This document shows, in pieces, positions 19,714-28,839 of a stretch of 64,000 nt of DNA. Within the stretch, counting starts at the first letter, position 1. Every line of letters starts with the position of its first letter. Location: positions 1,646,387-1,710,386 of the forward strand of contig NZ_FNTX01000001.1 in the NCBI RefSeq assembly GCF_900105765.1, given 5' to 3'. Under the pieces are notes generated by a model. It was given only the letters and a program-made list of their open reading frames with translations. It was not told the DNA's origin and did no database searches. The DNA is from Ruania alba. GTDB taxonomy: Bacteria > Actinomycetota > Actinomycetes > Actinomycetales > Beutenbergiaceae. Made by a program: the position numbers and the translations under genes.

Positions 19714-21570
19714 ATGTCCGACGACGTCCCTCGCCCGAGCACGCGCCGTGCCTTCGACATCGATCACCTCGTCCGCCGGACGGCACGTGGCGTCGATGTT
19801 CCGTTCCCGCCGGCGAGCGATCGACGGGCGTGGGACGGGGTGGACGCGGTCAGCCGTGCCTCAATTCTGGAGCGTGCCGCGGCGCTGAGCGGGCAACCAT
19901 GGCCGCCGCTCACCGTCTCGGCGCGGCTCGAGCTCTCCCGGAGCGGGTCACGGCGGGCGTTCGAGGCGCCGTACTTCGCCCGGCGGCGACGCCTGATGAT
20001 GTCCGCCCTGGCGCTAGCGCTCGGTGATGAGGAGTACGCCGACGCCGTGCTCGACGGGCTCGGGGTACTCCTGGAGGAGACCAGCTGGTGCCTGCCGGCA
20101 CACGACAGCCCGCCCGGTGGGGCGTTGCGACGTCTCCCCGATCCCGACCGACCTGTGCTGGATCTGTTCGCCGCCGAGACCGCAGCGACCCTGACCTGGG
20201 TGACCTGGTTGCACGCCGATCGTCTCGCGGACACCCCCGAACTCCTCGCCCAGGTCCGGAATGCGGTGCTCGACCGGGTGTTCCGTCCATTCGTGGCCGA
20301 CGGGCCGAATAGCTGGTGGTTCGGTGCGGGGATGAACTGGAATCCATGGATCGTCTCGAACGTGCTCACGGCCACCGCGCTCCTGGCACCGAGCGAGGAC
20401 GTCACGCGAGCGACCTATGCGGCTGCATTGGAGAGCCTGGACGGCTACCTGGACCGGACGCCGTCGGACGGCGGCTGCGCCGAGGGGCTCATGTACTGGT
20501 GGCTCTCGGCAGCCCGCTTGTACGAGGCGTTGGACGTGCTCGGCTGGCTGTCTCCGGAGGGCTCAGCCGCCGTCCTGACCCACCCGCTGGTCCAGCGGAT
20601 GGCCCGCTATCCCCTCGTGGTGCACCTGGGCGGAGCGTGGTCGGCGAGCCTCGCTGACGGGATCGCCCGAGTACCCGGCCCAGACCTGGAGATCGACAAG
20701 GACCAGCACCCGCCGGCGTTGCTGCACCGGTTCGCCACCGCCGCGCAGGTACCGGAGGTCGCGGCGCTGGCCGCCTCGTTCGACCGATCCTATGTGCCGT
20801 ATCAGGCCATGTACCGGAGCCTGGTCACCCTGTTCGACCCGGGATGGACCCGCAGTGCTCGCACCGCTGAGCCTGCAGCCACCACTCACTGGTTGGATCA
20901 GACCCAGGTCTTCGCGGCGTCGACCGACGACGCCCGGGTGCGCGTCGTGGCCAAGGGCGGGCACAACGACGAACCGCACAACCATCTCGACGTCGGGTCT
21001 GTCGTGGTGGCCGTCGACGGCGCGCCGGTGCTCATCGACGTCGGCGCCGGCCAGTACACCGCCGCCAGCTTCGGGCCCGATCGGTACTCAGCCTGGTTCA
21101 CCCAGTCCGGTTTTCACACGGTCCCGGCCCCCGACGGCGCAGAGCAGGGCGTCGGGGAACGGTTCCGCGCCGCTGTGCTCGAGCAGTCCGCCGATCACGT
21201 GCGCATGGAGCTCGCCGGGGCGTATCCCCCCTCGGTGGGAATCACCTCGTGGCAGCGCGAGGTCCGCCCGGGCGCCGTGCTCGAGCTGACCGAGTCCTGG
21301 ATCCCGGCCACGTCCGACGCCCGGGTGCATCTGATGCTCGCCCACGCACCGCAGGACAACGGAGACGGCTCGTTCGACCTGCGTGACGCCGACGGGCGCG
21401 GGCGTGCCAGGCTGGAGATAGGCGACCATGTCGAGGCCGCCGTCGAGCCGATCGACCTGACCGACCCGATCCTGACGGCAGTGTGGGGAGACCAGATCGC
21501 TCGGTTGGTGCTCCGGCCCAGGGAAACGGCGGTCGAGGGTTCGTTGCGGGTGATCCTGCGGGCGCTGTGA
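19714..21570 (+). CDS. Heparinase II/III-family polysaccharide lyase-like protein
   Basis: A 618-residue protein with an N-terminal (alpha/alpha) toroid (about residues 1-360) and a C-terminal beta-sandwich. The heparinase II/III signature is clear: KGGHNDEPHNHLDVGSVVVA near residues 415-434, with the Asn/His residues expected in a metal-supported lyase site, followed by GAPVLIDVGAGQYT. No signal peptide is present, so it would act on imported oligosaccharides in the cytosol, like oligo-alginate or oligo-uronide lyases. It is a lone enzyme next to gdhA with no transporter or uronate genes nearby. The substrate cannot be predicted. Confidence 0.8.
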   Translation: MSDDVPRPSTRRAFDIDHLVRRTARGVDVPFPPASDRRAWDGVDAVSRASILERAAALSGQPWPPLTVSARLELSRSGSRRAFEAPYFARRRRLMMSALALALGDEEYADAVLDGLGVLLEETSWCLPAHDSPPGGALRRLPDPDRPVLDLFAAETAATLTWVTWLHADRLADTPELLAQVRNAVLDRVFRPFVADGPNSWWFGAGMNWNPWIVSNVLTATALLAPSEDVTRATYAAALESLDGYLDRTPSDGGCAEGLMYWWLSAARLYEALDVLGWLSPEGSAAVLTHPLVQRMARYPLVVHLGGAWSASLADGIARVPGPDLEIDKDQHPPALLHRFATAAQVPEVAALAASFDRSYVPYQAMYRSLVTLFDPGWTRSARTAEPAATTHWLDQTQVFAASTDDARVRVVAKGGHNDEPHNHLDVGSVVVAVDGAPVLIDVGAGQYTAASFGPDRYSAWFTQSGFHTVPAPDGAEQGVGERFRAAVLEQSADHVRMELAGAYPPSVGITSWQREVRPGAVLELTESWIPATSDARVHLMLAHAPQDNGDGSFDLRDADGRGRARLEIGDHVEAAVEPIDLTDPILTAVWGDQIARLVLRPRETAVEGSLRVILRAL

Positions 21571-21623
21571 GCTCATCCAGACCCCCGGTGGTGAGGTCGA
21601 CACGTTCTGCCAGGATGTGACCC

Positions 21624-22232
21624 ATGCTCATCTCGCGTGCCGTGGCCGAGGGAATTCGGGCCGGTCGGATCACCACCCAGTACCGGCGATGGGACGTGCC
21701 ACGGGTCCGCGCCGGTCGGCAACAGGTCACGGCGGCAGGAGTGATCGAGTTCACGCGGGTGACCCGGGTGAACGATCTGCAGCGGCTCACCGATCGCGCG
21801 GCACGTGCCGCGGGGATGAAGGATGCCAACACACTCCGGCGAGCTCTCCGCCCCCGAGAGCGCCCTCGCGGACCACGCGGGTCGGCCGGAGGGGCGCATG
21901 TCTATCGGGTGCACGTGCGTTGGATCGGTGAGGATCCACGGCTCGCCCTGCGCGAACGGCTTCCGGACGCCGATGAGCTCGCCACGATCGCGCAGCGGCT
22001 GTCCCGCCTGGACGCCCGCCCCACGGGTCCGTGGACCCAGGAGATCCTCACGTGGATCCGAGACAACCCGCGGGTGGTCTCCAAGGAGCTGGCTGCCTTG
22101 CGGGACGTGGAGCTGCTGCCCATGAAGGCGGACATCCGCACGCTCAAGGGCCTCGGCCTGACGATCAGTCACGATGTCGGGTACGAGCTCTCGCCGCGGG
22201 GCGCGGCGTACCTCACCTGGCTGGAACGCTGA
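21624..22232 (+). CDS. ASCH-domain protein
   Basis: A 202-residue protein. The N-terminus MLISRAVAEGIRAGRITTQY followed by RRWDVPRVRAG and VIEFTRVTRV matches ASCH/PUA-like domains, small beta-barrels suspected of binding RNA or modified nucleosides. The C-terminal half (TQEILTWIRDNPRVVSKELA, LPMKADIRTLKGLGLTISH) looks like a small helical DNA- or RNA-binding module that ends SPRGAAYLTWLER. There is no operon partner with a known function. Biochemical role is open. Confidence 0.65.
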   Translation: MLISRAVAEGIRAGRITTQYRRWDVPRVRAGRQQVTAAGVIEFTRVTRVNDLQRLTDRAARAAGMKDANTLRRALRPRERPRGPRGSAGGAHVYRVHVRWIGEDPRLALRERLPDADELATIAQRLSRLDARPTGPWTQEILTWIRDNPRVVSKELAALRDVELLPMKADIRTLKGLGLTISHDVGYELSPRGAAYLTWLER

Positions 22233-22269
22233 CGACACTCGCGCGCGGGATGTTCTACGCTCAGCAGGT

Positions 22270-22728
22270 ATGGGACGAACTGACAGCGCTTCCCGCACGA
22301 TCGCCGCGGCACCGGAACGGGTGTACACCGCCTTCGTCAATCCGGACGACCTGTTGGCATGGTTGCCCCCGGACGGGATGACGGGCCACTTCGAGCACTT
22401 CGACGCCCAGCCCGGCGGGACGTACCGACTCGTGCTCCGTTACCCAAGCCACGCAGCACACGGCAAGACCTCGGCCGAGGAAGACGTGGTCGAAGCCCGG
22501 TTCGTGGACCTCGTTCCTGGGTCGTTCGTGGTGCAGGCGATCGACTTCGTCTCCGACGATCCGGCCTACTCCGGCACCATGACCATGACGTGGTCGGTCA
22601 CGACCGAGCAGGACGGCACGCTCGTGGAGATCCGAGCGGAGGACGTCCCAGCCGGCATCTCGGCCGACGATCACGCCGCAGGTCTGGCATCGTCCCTGGA
22701 CAATCTCGCCCGACTTCTCGAGCGCTAG
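22270..22728 (+). CDS. SRPBCC/AHSA1-domain protein
   Basis: A 152-residue START-like protein. The N-terminal strand and helix RTIAAAPERVYTAFVNPDDL, the segment GMTGHFEHFDAQPGGTYRLV and the C-terminal helix AAGLASSLDNLARLLER are typical of activator-of-Hsp90-like SRPBCC proteins, which hold hydrophobic ligands in a deep cavity. The ATG at 22270 is the first plausible start. The gene lies 37 bp after the ASCH gene. The ligand is unknown. Confidence 0.8.
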   Translation: MGRTDSASRTIAAAPERVYTAFVNPDDLLAWLPPDGMTGHFEHFDAQPGGTYRLVLRYPSHAAHGKTSAEEDVVEARFVDLVPGSFVVQAIDFVSDDPAYSGTMTMTWSVTTEQDGTLVEIRAEDVPAGISADDHAAGLASSLDNLARLLER

Positions 22729-22815
22729 AGCCGCGCTCCCCCACAGATTCACGCCAGGGCGCCCTGGCGTGGACGCTGCTATGCCCGCAGCCGACTAGCG
22801 CGGTACTCACTGTTG

Positions 22816-22852
22816 CTATCTACCGGTACATACCGCTACTATCTAGTGGTAG
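22816..22852 (+). promoter_or_regulatory. Probable PadR operator (direct plus inverted repeats)
   Basis: CTATCTACCGGTA at 22816-22828 and CTATCTAGTGGTA at 22839-22851 are near-identical direct repeats 23 bp apart. CTAC/GTAG ends at 22836-22852 make a short palindrome. The block ends 30 bp before the PadR start and is markedly more AT-rich than its surroundings, as expected for a promoter with an autoregulatory site. Confidence 0.55.
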
Positions 22853-22882
22853 TCAGCAGTACTGAGTAGAGAGGCGGCCTCG

Positions 22883-23230
22883 ATGGGCAACCAGATGACG
22901 GAGATGCTCAAGGGCACGTTGGTCGGGATCGTGCTGGCCACGCTGGCGGGACGCCCTGCCTACGGGTACGAGATCACGGCGCGGCTGCGCGAGCAGGGAT
23001 TCTCGGACCTCGTCGAGGGCACCGTCTACGCATTGCTCGTACGGATCGAGCAGAGGGGCTTCGTGGACGTGGAGAAGGTGCCTTCCGAGAAGGGCCCGCC
23101 GCGCAAGGTCTACTCGCTCAATGCCCACGGTCGCCAGCAGCTCGACGAGTTCTGGTCCACCTGGACGTTCCTCTCGGAGCGCATCGAACAGCTCCACCAC
23201 ATCGACGATCAGCAAGACGAAGGAGAATGA
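22883..23230 (+). CDS. PadR-family transcriptional regulator
   Basis: A 115-residue short PadR protein: winged helix (MLKGTLVGIVLATLAGRPAY, GYEITARLREQGFSDLVEGT) with the wing PPRKVYSLNAHGRQQLDEF, and only a short C-terminal dimerisation helix. It is the first gene of a four-gene unit with DUF1048 and an ABC exporter, each overlapping the next by 4 bp. That layout is typical of drug-sensing PadR/LmrR-type repressors that control ABC pumps. Confidence 0.9.
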   Translation: MGNQMTEMLKGTLVGIVLATLAGRPAYGYEITARLREQGFSDLVEGTVYALLVRIEQRGFVDVEKVPSEKGPPRKVYSLNAHGRQQLDEFWSTWTFLSERIEQLHHIDDQQDEGE

Positions 23231-23610
23231 CGATGGCAGCGAAGTGGATCGAAGCCCTCACCGGCTCTCTCGAGCAGAAGAAGCAGTACAAGCAGCACAT
23301 GGCGCGCGTCGAGGCGCTGCCGGAGCCGTACAGCAGTGCCGCGAAAGCGCTCAACCGGTACTTCACGTACTACGGCGGATTCACCGACGGCGACACACTG
23401 ATCACCATGATCGGCGATCACGCTGACCTCTGGGAGCGCGCAGCAGTGGACGGCACTCCTGTGCGTGACGTGGTGGGAGCCGATCCGGTGGACTTTGCGG
23501 AGACGTTCGCACGGGCTTACTCGGGCAAGCAATGGCTGGACAAGGAGCGTACCCGCCTGACGAAGGCGATCGACGACGCCGCTCGTGCTGACGAGGGGAC
23601 GGGCGCATGA
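23227..23610 (+). CDS. DUF1048 family protein
   Basis: A 127-residue helical protein. Features matching DUF1048 include WIEALTGSLEQKKQYKQHMA, LNRYFTYYGGFTDGDTLITM and GKQWLDKERTRLTKAI. DUF1048 proteins are small, soluble and often encoded with PadR regulators; the role is unproven, but a partner or co-sensor of the regulator is plausible. The start overlaps the PadR stop; a second ATG two codons later is an alternative. Its stop overlaps the ATPase gene. Confidence 0.8.
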   Translation: MTMAAKWIEALTGSLEQKKQYKQHMARVEALPEPYSSAAKALNRYFTYYGGFTDGDTLITMIGDHADLWERAAVDGTPVRDVVGADPVDFAETFARAYSGKQWLDKERTRLTKAIDDAARADEGTGA

Positions 23611-24422
23611 GTTCCGATACTGCCCGCGAACCCGCGATCCAGGTGCGGGGCATCACGAAGGCGTTCACGGACGTGCAGGTGCTGAGTGGCGTCGACTTCG
23701 ACGTCCAGGCGGGGAACATCTTCGCCCTCCTGGGCTCCAACGGTGCCGGCAAGACCACACTCGTGCGGATACTCTCGACCCTGCTGAAGGCAGATTCCGG
23801 GACCGCCACGGTGCACGGATTCGACGTCACGTCCGCACCGAACCAGGTGCGGGAGTCGATCAGCCTGACCGGGCAGTTCGCCGCCGTCGACGAGGTGCTC
23901 ACTGGCCGGGAGAACCTCGAACTGGTCGCACGCCTGCGCCACCTGCGAAACCCCGGGAAGATCGCGAACGACATGCTTGCTCGTTTCTCGCTGACCGACG
24001 CCGGTGCTCGCAGGGCAGGGACGTACTCCGGAGGGATGCGGCGCCGTCTGGACATCGCGATGAGCCTGATCGGAAGCCCGCCGATCATCGTCCTGGACGA
24101 GCCCACCACGGGCCTTGACCCACAAGCCCGCATCGAGGTGTGGCAGACGATCAGGAAGCTGGCCGCCGATGGCACCACCGTCCTGCTGACCACGCAGTAC
24201 CTCGACGAGGCCGAGCAGCTCGCCGACCGCATCGCGATCTTGCACCAGGGCACGATCATCTCCAACGGCACCCTCTCCGAGCTGAAGCAGCTGCTCCCGG
24301 CCACTGAGGTGGAGTACGTCGAGAAGCAGCCCTCTCTCGAGGATGTGTTTCTCGCCCTGGTTGGTGCCCGCGCCGAGACACCCGCCGACAACAGCGCGAC
24401 CGCAGGAAAGGAACTCCGATGA
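23607..24422 (+). CDS. ABC exporter ATPase, DrrA-like
   Basis: A 271-residue nucleotide-binding subunit of the drug-resistance DrrA group. Walker A is GSNGAGKTT, the signature is YSGGMRRRLDIA, Walker B is PIIVLDEPTTGLDP, and the switch region is LTTQYLDEAEQLAD, a typical DrrA motif. It ends with SLEDVFLALVG, the usual C-terminal cap of this class. It pairs with the permease downstream (ATGA overlap) and is probably induced through the PadR regulator. Confidence 0.9.
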   Translation: MSSDTAREPAIQVRGITKAFTDVQVLSGVDFDVQAGNIFALLGSNGAGKTTLVRILSTLLKADSGTATVHGFDVTSAPNQVRESISLTGQFAAVDEVLTGRENLELVARLRHLRNPGKIANDMLARFSLTDAGARRAGTYSGGMRRRLDIAMSLIGSPPIIVLDEPTTGLDPQARIEVWQTIRKLAADGTTVLLTTQYLDEAEQLADRIAILHQGTIISNGTLSELKQLLPATEVEYVEKQPSLEDVFLALVGARAETPADNSATAGKELR

Positions 24423-25183
24423 CCACCCATGCCTTGAGCGACACCCGCGCGCTCACCGGCCGGTCGCTCCGCCACATTCTCCGCAGCCCCGACACGATCA
24501 TCACGACCGCGGTGATGCCGATCGCCATGATGCTGCTGTTCGTGTACGTGTTCGGCGGCGCGATCACCACCGGATCCGAGGAGTCCTACGTCACCTACCT
24601 CCTCCCCGGCATCCTGCTCATCACGATCGCCTCCGGGATCGCCTATACGGCATATCGACTGTTCCTCGATATGCAAGGGGGCATCGTCGAGCGCTTCCAG
24701 TCGATGCCGATCGCCCGGTCGAGCGTGCTCTGGGCACACGTGCTCACCTCGGTAGCCGCGATCGGTCTCTCGATCGTGATCGTCACCGGTGTGGCCCTGC
24801 TGATGGGGTTCCGCACCGGAGCCTCAGTGGGTGCGTGGCTCGCCGTCGCCGGCATCCTCGTGCTGTTCACTGTTGCCGTCACCTGGGTCGCCGTGATCGC
24901 CGGGCTCTCCGCGAAGACCGTGGACGGTGCGAGCGCGTTCAGCTACCCGCTGATCTTTCTGCCGTTCATCAGTTCGGCGTTCGTCCCGACCACCTCGATG
25001 CCAGGACCGGTGGCCTGGTTCGCTGAGCACCAGCCAGTGACCGCCATCGTGGACACGCTCCGCGCGCTCTTCACCCAGCAGGCGGTCGGGAACGAGATCT
25101 GGATCGCCCTTGCCTGGCTCGTCGGGATCCTCGCCGTCGCCTCCACCGCTGCAACGGTCATCTACCGCAGGAAGACCAGCTAG
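24419..25183 (+). CDS. ABC-2 exporter permease, DrrB-like
   Basis: A 254-residue membrane subunit with six predicted helices. The segment RHILRSPDTIITTAVMPIAM, then GGIVERFQSMPIARSSVLWA, fits the DrrB family. The conserved stretch PLIFLPFISSAFVPTTSMPG precedes the last helix pair. It is the last gene of the PadR operon and is followed by a strong hairpin. Likely cargo is a hydrophobic drug, by analogy with daunorubicin exporters. Confidence 0.88.
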   Translation: MTTHALSDTRALTGRSLRHILRSPDTIITTAVMPIAMMLLFVYVFGGAITTGSEESYVTYLLPGILLITIASGIAYTAYRLFLDMQGGIVERFQSMPIARSSVLWAHVLTSVAAIGLSIVIVTGVALLMGFRTGASVGAWLAVAGILVLFTVAVTWVAVIAGLSAKTVDGASAFSYPLIFLPFISSAFVPTTSMPGPVAWFAEHQPVTAIVDTLRALFTQQAVGNEIWIALAWLVGILAVASTAATVIYRRKTS

Positions 25184-25205
25184 CGCTGCATTCAGCAATC
25201 ACGAC

Positions 25206-25240
25206 ACGCCCGTCGCCGGGAACCAGCCGGCGGCGGGCGT
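25206..25240 (+). terminator. Terminator hairpin after PadR/ABC operon
   Basis: ACGCCCGTCGCCGG pairs with CCGGCGGCGGGCGT (one T-G pair) around a 7-base loop, 22 bp behind the permease stop. The rest of the gap to 25458 presumably contains the promoter of the importer operon; no clear operator palindrome was found in it. Confidence 0.6.
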
Positions 25241-25458
25241 TCGTGCGTGTTGATCGTTCACTCGTTCGTCATCTTCGGTCGCGTTCGACCTGCTGAACGG
25301 GTGGGTGCCGCCCCGAACGGCGTTCATCTGACTGACGCCCGCACGTCATGCACTGATGGGCGAAGGGTCAATCCGATTCGCTTGGCTAGAGCCGTCACGC
25401 GCTCGAGCGCCGTTCGCGGGCTCGACCATGCACGTCCCCGACGACAGAACTGAGAACG

Positions 25459-26424
25459 ATGACCACGCTGCTCCAACCCATCGAGGGTCTGCGTCCTCGA
25501 AGATCCCGAACCGCAGTCCCGCAGCGCACGTCACCGCAGATCCGCCGCCGCAACCGCAACGAAGGACTGCTCTTCTGGGCGTTGATCCTGCCGAACCTGG
25601 TGGCGATCGTGGTCTTCGGTTACTACCCCACCGTCTACAACTTCGTCCTCAGCTTCACCGACTGGGACTTCGTGCAGCCGGCCCCAGTGGTCGTCGGGCT
25701 GGACAACTACGAGGAGCTGTTCCAGTCCGGTTCGATGCTGATGGAGGCGTTGCGGAACACGGCGATCTTCGTTCTGGTGGCGGTGATCGGCACCCTCTTC
25801 GGCGGGATGGCGATCGGCGCACTGCTCGCGCAGCGGCTGCGATTCTCCGGACTGGTACGCACCATTGCGTTCGCTCCGCACATGCTGCCCGGTGCCGCGA
25901 TCGGTGTGCTGTGGCTGTTCATGTTCGACCCGAACTACGGCCTGAGCCGGTGGTTGTTCTCGATGGTGGGGATGGAATCGCCCTCTTGGACCACCACCTC
26001 GGACTTCTCGCTCTGGGCGATCACCATCGCCTATGCCTGGCAGCGCCTGGGCTTCGTCGCGATCATCTACTACACCGCGATCCTCGACCTGCCGAAGGAC
26101 ATCTACGAGGCGGCCGCGCTGGACGGTGCCCGAGGCTGGGGACTGTTCCGTTACATCACGCTCCCGCTGCTCAGCCCGGTGACGTTCTTCCTCACCGTCA
26201 CCGGCATCATCGCCGCCGCGCAGACGTTCGACATCATCGCCACCCTCACCAACGGTGGCCCGGGCACCTCGAGCACCACGCTGCCGTGGATGATCTACGA
26301 CCAGGCGTTCGTGGACTTCAACATCGGCACCTCTGCTGCCACGGCCACCGTGATGTTCGCGCTGCTCCTGCTGGTGACCCTCGTCCAGACCAAGTACGCG
26401 AGCAAGCAGGTGCACTACTCATGA
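25459..26424 (+). CDS. ABC importer permease, MalF/UgpA-like
   Basis: A 321-residue membrane subunit of a CUT1-type importer. After a basic cytosolic N-terminus it has six helices, and the EAA loop that contacts the ATPase is IYEAAALDGARGWGLFRYIT (about residues 215-234). The ATG at 25459 is used. Its stop overlaps the next permease by 4 bp. With two phosphodiesterase genes in the same unit, the cargo is probably a phosphodiester or glycerol phosphate compound rather than a simple sugar; that is inference from context. Confidence 0.88.
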   Translation: MTTLLQPIEGLRPRRSRTAVPQRTSPQIRRRNRNEGLLFWALILPNLVAIVVFGYYPTVYNFVLSFTDWDFVQPAPVVVGLDNYEELFQSGSMLMEALRNTAIFVLVAVIGTLFGGMAIGALLAQRLRFSGLVRTIAFAPHMLPGAAIGVLWLFMFDPNYGLSRWLFSMVGMESPSWTTTSDFSLWAITIAYAWQRLGFVAIIYYTAILDLPKDIYEAAALDGARGWGLFRYITLPLLSPVTFFLTVTGIIAAAQTFDIIATLTNGGPGTSSTTLPWMIYDQAFVDFNIGTSAATATVMFALLLLVTLVQTKYASKQVHYS

Positions 26425-27374
26425 GCCTCACTCTCGACCGCAAGGACGACCCGGCGACCCCGGCTCCCACCACCCCACCGGAGGAACCACCCCGATCCTG
26501 GGGCCAGGGCGCCTCGGACGGCGAACGGAAGGGCCGCCGTCGGGGCCCCCGCCGGCCGCTGCCGGCCACCATGGGGCTGTACGTGCTGATCACCGCCACG
26601 TTCGCCCTGTTCGCGATCCCGTTGTACTGGTTGTTCAGCTCCGCGCTCAAGCCCGAGCACGAGATTTACACCTACCCGCTCACCTGGGTGCCCACCGAAC
26701 TGGAGTGGAGCAACTTCGCCGACGCATGGACCTCGGCCCCGTTCGGTGCCTTCCTGAAGAACTCGATCATCACCACCGTGGTCGGTACCGGCCTGGAGAT
26801 CGGCGTCGCCCTGCTGTCTGCCTACGCCTTCGCCTTCGTGTATTTCCGCGGCAAGATGCTCGTCTTTGCGCTGATGGTCGGCTCGCTCATGCTGCCCGGT
26901 CACATCACCCTGCTGGTCAACTACATCACCATCTCGAACCTGGGCTGGCTGAACACCTACCAAGGCCTGATCCTGCCGGGGATCGGTTCAGCCTTCGCGA
27001 TGTTCCTCGTCTACCAGCAGATGCGGCAGGTGCCGGAGGAGCTGGTGGACGCGGCCAAGATGGACGGTGCCGGGCACCTGCGCCGGCTTAGCACCGTGGT
27101 GATCCCGATCTGCCGGCCGATGATCCTGACGGCCACGCTGATCGTGCTGATCACGAAGTGGAACGACTTCGTGTGGCCGCTGATCGTCACCTCCACCTCG
27201 GACATGCGCACCCTCCCGATCGGGCTGATGTTCCTGCGCAGCCAGGAGGGCTATGACGCCTGGGGTCCGGTGATGGCCGGAACCGTCATCGTCGCGGCCC
27301 CGATGCTGATCGTCTTCTTCATCGCCCAGCGCCGCATCATCGGCGGAATCACCGCCGGTGCCATCAAGGGCTGA
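26421..27374 (+). CDS. ABC importer permease, MalG/UgpE-like
   Basis: A 317-residue second membrane subunit. The ATG overlaps the MalF-like stop (ATGA). A long polar N-terminus rich in Pro, Arg and Gly (about 45 residues) precedes six helices. The EAA loop is ELVDAAKMDGAGHLRRLSTV. The ending RRIIGGITAGAIKG is the usual C-terminal motif of CUT1 permeases. No ATPase gene is present in the unit, so it probably shares a multi-system ATPase of the MsiK/UgpC type encoded elsewhere. Confidence 0.9.
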   Translation: MSLTLDRKDDPATPAPTTPPEEPPRSWGQGASDGERKGRRRGPRRPLPATMGLYVLITATFALFAIPLYWLFSSALKPEHEIYTYPLTWVPTELEWSNFADAWTSAPFGAFLKNSIITTVVGTGLEIGVALLSAYAFAFVYFRGKMLVFALMVGSLMLPGHITLLVNYITISNLGWLNTYQGLILPGIGSAFAMFLVYQQMRQVPEELVDAAKMDGAGHLRRLSTVVIPICRPMILTATLIVLITKWNDFVWPLIVTSTSDMRTLPIGLMFLRSQEGYDAWGPVMAGTVIVAAPMLIVFFIAQRRIIGGITAGAIKG

Positions 27375-27453
27375 CGGCAGCCCGCGCGCCGGCCGGCCCA
27401 TCTGTTTCCTCCCTGAACCCACCCGATTCACAACCCTCCAAGGAGCACCTTCC

Positions 27454-28839
27454 GTGCAGAACTTCCACCTGACCCGCCGTCATCTGCTCTCCGCTGTGGG
27501 CCTGGGCGCCGGCACCGCGGCCCTGGCCGCGTGCACCGGCCCCGTGTCTGCCGACGGCGGGGGCGGCGGCGCGGAGAGCAACCTGCGCAGCGGTTTCAGC
27601 CAGGCCGCCCTCGGCGACATCCCCTCGGAGTATCAGGGGCGGACCAACATCCTGTTCTGGGCGCCGTGGACCGGTGGGCTGTTCGATGCCATCACCGAGC
27701 AGTTCGCCATGTTCAACGAGTCCCAGACCGAGATCTACGCCGCCCTCGAGTCGGTGGGCAGCTATGCGGATCTGAACACCGCATTCACGGCAGCGCTGCA
27801 GGCCAGGGCTGTGCCGGACATGGTCTGCTTCCCAGAGATGCAGTGGCTGCAGTTCTACTTCGCCGGTGCACTCGCCCCGCTCGACCCGCACTTCAACGAC
27901 GACTGGAACCTGGACATCTACCGCCAGAACTTCGTCGGTGAGAGCACGGCAGGCGACGAGACCTTCGTGGTGCCGTTCGCCCGATCGACGCCGCTCTTCT
28001 ACTACAACAAAACGCTGTTCAACGATCTCGGTCTCCCGGTGGACACGCAGTACACCTGGTCCCAGCTGCGGGAGTTCGGGCCGGAGATCGCGTCCGTGCA
28101 GAACGCCGGCCAGGACATCAAGACGTTCGCCTACGCCGCCGGTCCCGCCTGGTACGCCAACTCGTGGCTGTGGGCGTTCGACGGCGAGTGGTCCGACGGC
28201 TTCACCGTGATGCCGGACGAGGGCAAGGTTCACGAGCTGATGACTTTCGCGAACGAGTGGGTGCACGTGGACGGGCACGCGTACATGGCGCAGGCCTCGC
28301 ACACCGACTTCCAGACGGGCCTGGCAGCCGCCGTGCACGGGTCGACAGCTTCGATGCGCGGGCTGACCGAGGCGGTCGACTTCGAGCTCGGCGCCGCGTT
28401 CATGCCGGGTGAGGTGAACCAGCCCCCGACCGTGCCCACGGGTGGGTCCGGCTTCTCGATGGTCCGCACCGAGTCCCAGGAGCGCCAGGATGCGACTGCC
28501 GAACTGATGAAGTTCCTCGCCACCCCGGCAATGTCCGGCAAGTGGCACATCGACTCCGGGTACGTGCCGATCGTGCAGGCGGCCGCGGACGAGCCGGAGG
28601 TGGTCGAGCTGCACGCCACCGACCCGAACTTCACCGTGGCGATCGATCAGCTCGAGAACGCCGAGACGGTCGCGCCGGTGAACTGGTTCCACTCCGGGGT
28701 GACCGCACTCGGGCAGGCATTCGACACCATCACCGGGGACAACGGCGATGTGCAGGAAGCCATCGACACCCTCCGCGGGGAGTACGAGGGTGTCCTTGAG
28801 GACAACCGCGAGGACCTCGAGGCCCTGGGTATCTCGTGA
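27454..28839 (+). CDS. ABC importer extracellular solute-binding lipoprotein
   Basis: A 461-residue binding protein starting with GTG behind a strong AAGGAG. The N-terminus has LTRRHLLSAVGLGAG, a twin-arginine-like motif, and then ALAAC, a lipobox whose cysteine (about residue 28) would be lipidated. The mature part is a family-1 extracellular binding fold (FWAPWTGGLFDAITEQFAMF, STPLFYYNKTLFNDLGLPVD). It delivers ligand to the two permeases just upstream. Its stop overlaps the GTG of a glycerophosphodiesterase gene, which points to a glycerophosphodiester ligand, as for UgpB. Confidence 0.88.
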   Translation: MQNFHLTRRHLLSAVGLGAGTAALAACTGPVSADGGGGGAESNLRSGFSQAALGDIPSEYQGRTNILFWAPWTGGLFDAITEQFAMFNESQTEIYAALESVGSYADLNTAFTAALQARAVPDMVCFPEMQWLQFYFAGALAPLDPHFNDDWNLDIYRQNFVGESTAGDETFVVPFARSTPLFYYNKTLFNDLGLPVDTQYTWSQLREFGPEIASVQNAGQDIKTFAYAAGPAWYANSWLWAFDGEWSDGFTVMPDEGKVHELMTFANEWVHVDGHAYMAQASHTDFQTGLAAAVHGSTASMRGLTEAVDFELGAAFMPGEVNQPPTVPTGGSGFSMVRTESQERQDATAELMKFLATPAMSGKWHIDSGYVPIVQAAADEPEVVELHATDPNFTVAIDQLENAETVAPVNWFHSGVTALGQAFDTITGDNGDVQEAIDTLRGEYEGVLEDNREDLEALGIS

